Of a stretch of DNA of 8,420 nt, positions 5,574 to 8,420 are shown piece after piece. The position numbers and the translations under genes are program-made. The number at the start of each line of letters is the position of its first letter. The first letter of the stretch is position 1. Source of the stretch: Candidatus Eiseniibacteriota bacterium (GTDB taxonomy: Bacteria > JAFGKV01); NCBI GenBank assembly GCA_025453925.1, contig JALOPK010000134.1, forward strand, positions 1-8,420, read 5' to 3'. The notes below the pieces were generated by a model. The model saw only the letters and a list, made by a program, of their open reading frames with translations, was not told the DNA's origin and did not search any database.

Positions 5574-6623
5574 TCAGGACGATCCCGGCGCGAGCACCTT
5601 CTTGAGATGGCCAATCCTCTCCACAGGAGTGGGATCCATGCCTCGGAGCAAACTGGCAAGGTAAGAAACCTGATCTCCGATGTACATCAAGGAGAAAATG
5701 CGCTCGAGTTCATGAGTTCCGCGGCTCGCCACGGCGAAGGCGGTTCCGCCGAAGCCCTCGTAGACCGAACCCAGGTAGTCCATGGCGGCACCCTCGGAGT
5801 AGGACTGGCCGTGATCTGTCAGAAGGACGAGCACTGTGCCCGCCCGGGCCGCGGCCTCGAGGCCTTCCACCTGATTGTGCAGCATCTCCGGGACTTCGAG
5901 AGCAAAACACGGCAGCTTCGCGTTCTCATTGAGCTGCTGTGACCACCTGAGGGCCGGCGCGAGCGAGAGGCCCGCCCCTGCGACAATCACGCACGTGGAG
6001 GGGACCGCCCTGGCAATCAGTCCGGGCTCGGTCTCCCACGGGGTGGAGGATCCGATTCCCCGCGCCCATTGCGTTCCAAGGGCGGCGGCCGTCGCTTCGA
6101 TCTCAGGCCGGGGGTCAGCCACGAGACCGTGCGTCCAGAGTGTCCAGAGGAGCCCCACTACCGCCTGCCCCACGGCGGTACGAGGCGGTTGGCCCGCCGC
6201 CATCGCGCGATGGACGAACCCCTGAGAGGCGGCCAGATCCTGGAGTACGCCCCCGGCCGAGACTGAGGCGACGCTGCAGCCCCTCCTGCATGCCTGCTCG
6301 AAGCAGGCCAGCGTCTCCCTGGTATTGCCGGAGTAGGAACACGCAACGCACAGCCAGCCCGGGCCTACCCACTCCGGAAGGGTGTCGCCGTGCACCACCA
6401 TCGCCGGCAGCCTGGCGCGGACCGAGTAGAGAGCAACCTTGGCGGCCATGGCGGACCCGCCCATAGCCGCGGCGACCACCCCGCGATCGGGCATCGGCCC
6501 GGCGGCTTCTCCGGGCCAGAATGCGACGGCTCTGCGCATCTGTCCGGGCAAGTCTTCGATCCATGAATGCATCCGTAGTCCCGGGTCCGACGCCGCCCAC
6601 TGTTCCCGATTCATCAAGGGCAT
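5574..6623 (-). CDS. bifunctional phosphoglucose/phosphomannose isomerase
   Basis: 349 residues from the preferred ATG at 6623. It is a SIS-fold sugar isomerase that interconverts glucose-6-phosphate or mannose-6-phosphate with fructose-6-phosphate (EC 5.3.1.9 / 5.3.1.8). The N-terminal SIS domain has AAMGGSAMAAKVA (52-64) and the phosphate-binding CSYSGNTRETL (95-105). The second SIS domain has QQLNENAKLPCFALEVPEMLHNQVEG (229-254), giving catalytic-type Glu233 and His249, spaced 16 apart as in the Pyrobaculum enzyme (Glu203/His219). The C-terminus, GDQVSYLASLLRGMDPTPVERIGHLKK, supplies the expected Lys near 341. An in-frame ATG at 6647 would add 8 residues, but it overlaps the upstream gene and lacks a Shine-Dalgarno site; 6623 has GGAG 8 bases upstream. 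It follows the deaminase by 13 bases, so it is probably co-transcribed and the main hexose-phosphate isomerase of this segment. Confidence 0.93.
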   Translation of the reverse strand: MPLMNREQWAASDPGLRMHSWIEDLPGQMRRAVAFWPGEAAGPMPDRGVVAAAMGGSAMAAKVALYSVRARLPAMVVHGDTLPEWVGPGWLCVACSYSGNTRETLACFEQACRRGCSVASVSAGGVLQDLAASQGFVHRAMAAGQPPRTAVGQAVVGLLWTLWTHGLVADPRPEIEATAAALGTQWARGIGSSTPWETEPGLIARAVPSTCVIVAGAGLSLAPALRWSQQLNENAKLPCFALEVPEMLHNQVEGLEAAARAGTVLVLLTDHGQSYSEGAAMDYLGSVYEGFGGTAFAVASRGTHELERIFSLMYIGDQVSYLASLLRGMDPTPVERIGHLKKVLAPGSS

Positions 6624-6631
6624 CACGGTGT

Positions 6632-6635
6632 CTCC
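6632..6635 (-). promoter_or_regulatory. ribosome binding site deciding the isomerase start
   Basis: On the minus strand the order is: TAA stop of the deaminase, then TGGAGACACCGTG, then ATG. GGAG lies 8 bases before the ATG at 6623. The alternative upstream ATG (6647) has no comparable purine-rich site, so the downstream start is preferred. Confidence 0.65.
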
Positions 6636-6636
6636 A

Positions 6637-8013
6637 TTACCTCGCATGGGTCGCCACCCGTCTGCGCAGCCTCAGGCTCTCGGCCCGGTGCTCGGCGCAT
6701 AGGCTCCCCACGTCCAGCCCACTGATCCTTCCTTCGCACACCACGTGGCGTCCCGCAACGAAGAGATGTCTGACTTGGGCGGGGGCGCACAGGATGAGGC
6801 CAGCGACCGGATCCATGGCGCCGCTGTGGGCCACGTCCGTGATCTCAAAGACCGCCACGTCCGCTGCGAATCCCGGGGTCAACCTCCCCAGGGCACGCTC
6901 CCTCCCCAGGCATCGTGCGCCTTCCACCGTGGCCAGCTCCAGGGCATCCCATGCCGAGAAACCGTCGGCCCCCGCGCCGAGCCTGCCGAGCAGGAGCGCC
7001 TGCCGCATTTCCAGAAGCAGATGCGACGAGTCGTTGGAGGCCGACCCGTCCACACCGAGGCCGACCGGGCACCGCGCTGCCCGAAGAGCGGGCACCCGCG
7101 CGATCCCGCTGGCGAGCCTCATGTTCGAGGTCGGGCAGTGGGCGATGCCGACGCCTGCGTCGCCGAGAGTCCTGATCTCCGCATCCGAGAAGTGGATGCC
7201 ATGCGCCAACCACGTCCGGGGGCTCAGCCAACCCGTCCGGTGGAGGAGTTCCAGCGGTGTGCAGCCGTAGTGGCGGCGGCAATAGTCCTGTTCATCCTTG
7301 GTCTCCGCAAGATGCGTGTGCAGCCGGACGCCCAACTCGGCGGCGAGGGTGGCAGTCGCCTCCATCAGGCGGGGAGTCACCGAGAACGGCGAGCAGGGAG
7401 CGAGGGCAACCTGGACCATACCGAAGGGATCGGGATCATGGTAGTCTTCCACGACCCGGCGGCAATCGGCAAGGATCACCGCCTCGTCCTGAACCACCGA
7501 ATCCGGTGGCAGGCCCCCCGCCCGGGTCCCCAGACTCATGCTGCCCCGCGTCGCGACGAACCGCATCCCGAGGTTCTTGGCCACCTCGATCTGCGCGTCG
7601 ATGAGACGCGGCTCGGCGTCGCAGGGGAACACGTAGTGATGATCGGATGTGGTGGTGCAGCCCGAGAGAAACAACTCCGCCATGGCCAAGGCCGTCCCCA
7701 GGCGGACTGAGTGGGCGGTGATTCCCTCCCAGACCGGGTAGAGCGCACGGAGCCACGGGAAGAGCGTGGCATCCACCGAGGGTGGATACGCGCGGGTGAG
7801 GGTCTGATAGAAGTGATGGTGGGTATTGACCAGCCCAGGGGTCACGACGCACCCCGAGGCATCCACGGTCAGCGCATCGGGCAATGCGGGGGGAGCCCCC
7901 TCTCCGATACTGTGCACTTGTGACCCCTCGAGCACCACATAGCCCGAGCGAATCACGTGTCTGCTTTCCATCGTGACCAGGGCATCGGCATTGGCGATGA
8001 TGACCGGTCTCAT
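6637..8013 (-). CDS. 8-oxoguanine deaminase-like amidohydrolase
   Basis: 458 residues from the ATG at 8013; cytoplasmic metal-dependent hydrolase of the TrzA/AtzA group (amidohydrolase superfamily). Metal and catalytic residues are complete: H65-x-H67 in PGLVNTHHHFYQTLTRA, H234 and E237 in LHTHLAET, H271 in WLAHGIHF, and D322 in GVDGSASND. The segment LTRAYPPSVDATLFPWLRAL followed by LYPVWEGIT, and then TSDHHYVFP, matches 8-oxoguanine deaminase (EC 3.5.4.32; makes urate and ammonia) and its close relative hydroxyatrazine ethylaminohydrolase. Hence the activity is likely but not certain; guanine or another aminated heterocycle remains possible. The N- and C-terminal beta-sandwich segments (1-60 and about 375-430, with GFAADVAVFE) are intact. 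An upstream in-frame ATG at 8064 is disfavoured because it reaches the tRNA promoter, while 8013 has GGAGG. It is first gene of an operon with the sugar isomerase. Confidence 0.9.
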   Translation of the reverse strand: MRPVIIANADALVTMESRHVIRSGYVVLEGSQVHSIGEGAPPALPDALTVDASGCVVTPGLVNTHHHFYQTLTRAYPPSVDATLFPWLRALYPVWEGITAHSVRLGTALAMAELFLSGCTTTSDHHYVFPCDAEPRLIDAQIEVAKNLGMRFVATRGSMSLGTRAGGLPPDSVVQDEAVILADCRRVVEDYHDPDPFGMVQVALAPCSPFSVTPRLMEATATLAAELGVRLHTHLAETKDEQDYCRRHYGCTPLELLHRTGWLSPRTWLAHGIHFSDAEIRTLGDAGVGIAHCPTSNMRLASGIARVPALRAARCPVGLGVDGSASNDSSHLLLEMRQALLLGRLGAGADGFSAWDALELATVEGARCLGRERALGRLTPGFAADVAVFEITDVAHSGAMDPVAGLILCAPAQVRHLFVAGRHVVCEGRISGLDVGSLCAEHRAESLRLRRRVATHAR

Positions 8014-8018
8014 GAGGT

Positions 8019-8023
8019 CCTCC
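8019..8023 (-). promoter_or_regulatory. ribosome binding site of the amidohydrolase
   Basis: On the minus strand CCGGAGGACCTC precedes the ATG at 8013: GGAGG with a 5-base spacer. This decides the start 17 codons inside the longest open frame. Confidence 0.75.
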
Positions 8024-8045
8024 GGGTTAGTCAGCCATGGGGATG

Positions 8046-8073
8046 TTGCGTGGCCGCACGCCATGTCTATAAT
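8046..8073 (+). promoter_or_regulatory. promoter of the tRNA-Ser gene
   Basis: TTGCGT (8046-8051) and a perfect TATAAT (8068-8073) are separated by 16 bases. Transcription would start near 8080, leaving a leader of about 16 bases before the mature tRNA at 8096. On the other strand the same AT-rich block reads ATTATAGA, so it might also serve the divergent amidohydrolase operon. Confidence 0.65.
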
Positions 8074-8095
8074 GTCCCAATGTACACGACTCGCC

Positions 8096-8188
8096 GGAGA
8101 GATGCGAGAGCTGGTTTAATCGGCGCGATTGGAAATCGCGTGAGCCCCGAAAGGGGCTCCGAGGGTTCGAATCCCTCTCTCTCCGCCA
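8096..8188 (+). tRNA. tRNA-Ser(GGA)
   Basis: A complete 93-base class II tRNA. Acceptor stem GGAGAGA (8096-8102) pairs with TCTCTCC (8178-8184), followed by discriminator G and encoded CCA (8186-8188). The anticodon arm is CGCGA (8124-8128), loop TTGGAAA, TCGCG (8136-8140), giving anticodon GGA at 8131-8133, which reads UCC and UCU. The long variable arm typical of serine tRNA is GAGCCCC-GAAA-GGGGCTC. The T arm is GAGGG-TTCGAAT-CCCTC (8161-8177). The D arm has the short CGA/TCG stem with an enlarged loop containing GG. It is flanked by its own promoter and terminator, so it is a single-gene unit. Confidence 0.97.
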
Positions 8189-8199
8189 CACCCGAGCCC

Positions 8200-8230
8200 G
8201 CGGCCCCGGGAACGCCGGGGCTGTTTTTCT
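8200..8230 (+). terminator. intrinsic terminator of the tRNA-Ser gene
   Basis: GCCCCGG (8203-8209) pairs with CCGGGGC (8215-8221) around GAACG, extendable by three outer pairs, and runs directly into TTTTT (8224-8228). It starts 12 bases after the tRNA CCA. The stop codon of the convergent partial gene lies at 8229-8231, in the terminator's downstream edge. Confidence 0.85.
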
Positions 8231-8420
8231 ATTGAGCGCCCCGGCTCTCCGTGGGCTTCTGATCCAGGATGCGCACACCGAGGATCACTCCAACGGGCTG
8301 ATTTCCCTGAAGCACGCGCCCGGCCTCATCCAACGCTTCGATGCGGAGGAGGTTGCGGTCCGGAAGCGCCTCCACGCCGTTTACCCGCACACTGATCGTG
8401 TCATCGGCGGCGAATCGGCC
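8229..8420 (-). CDS. C-terminal end of an unidentified protein (partial)
   Basis: The last 63 codons of a gene entering from the right edge and ending with TAG at 8229-8231. The visible peptide (RFAADDTISVRVNGVEALPD ... PVGVILGVRILDQK) alternates hydrophobic and polar residues and reads like the end of a beta-rich domain. About three quarters of codons end in G or C, which fits a real gene here. There is no start in the window, no recognised motif and no basis for a function. It converges on the tRNA-Ser unit; the hairpin there has no U-tract on this strand, so its own transcription end is unclear. Confidence 0.6.
   Translation of the reverse strand, partial: GRFAADDTISVRVNGVEALPDRNLLRIEALDEAGRVLQGNQPVGVILGVRILDQKPTESRGAQ

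Noticed and set aside
6745-7710. 321-codon plus-strand frame opposite the amidohydrolase
   Set aside because: Antisense shadow of a complete enzyme gene with all metal ligands present.
8027-8278. 83-codon minus-strand frame across tRNA-Ser
   Set aside because: It is the reverse complement of the tRNA (peptide RERDSNPRSPFRG), a well-known source of false hypothetical proteins.
1-8420. CRISPR array, insertion sequence, prophage or defence system
   Set aside because: There is no regularly spaced repeat, no transposase or integrase, no terminal inverted repeats with target duplication, and no nuclease or toxin-like gene.

Overview
This is a GC-rich bacterial chromosomal segment that looks like ordinary core and metabolic genome rather than a mobile island. 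I see no transposase, integrase, CRISPR array, toxin-antitoxin pair or phage gene. The tRNA-Ser (a bacterial class II tRNA with encoded CCA), the Shine-Dalgarno sites and a sigma70-like promoter show it is bacterial. The phylum cannot be fixed from the sequence. A bifunctional phosphoglucose/phosphomannose isomerase is typical of archaea, actinobacteria and several deep or poorly cultured bacterial lineages, so I only suggest a GC-rich non-model bacterium.

Layout, left half (plus strand): a 5' flank of about 260 bases with a possible gene tail; a MuiA-type DUF4140/DUF4139 protein (264-1847); a gap of about 360 bases; and a 404-residue polytopic anion transporter of the ArsB/NhaD/DASS-like superfamily (2205-3419). 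A 660-base gap follows, holding several inverted repeats, a compact double-palindrome operator-like site (3836-3879) and a strong GC-rich terminator hairpin (4024-4065).

Layout, right half (minus strand): from right to left, an 8-oxoguanine deaminase-like amidohydrolase (6637-8013) and a bifunctional phosphoglucose/phosphomannose isomerase (5574-6623) form a tight two-gene operon. metK, S-adenosylmethionine synthetase (4080-5270), follows after a 303-base leader. The transporter and metK converge on the 660-base gap. At the right edge a tRNA-Ser(GGA) with its own promoter and intrinsic terminator runs on the plus strand, and the last 63 codons of an unidentified minus-strand gene enter from the border and stop inside the tRNA terminator region.

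The genes do not form one pathway: purine salvage or deamination, hexose-phosphate interconversion, SAM synthesis, anion transport and an orphan MuiA-family protein simply sit together. The parts most worth a second look are noncoding: the AT-rich double palindrome at 3836-3879 with an embedded promoter-like sequence and a terminator about 190 bases downstream (a possible small RNA unit), and the structured metK leader, which matches no SAM riboswitch class I can recognise by eye. I did not find a convincing previously undescribed multi-gene system here.
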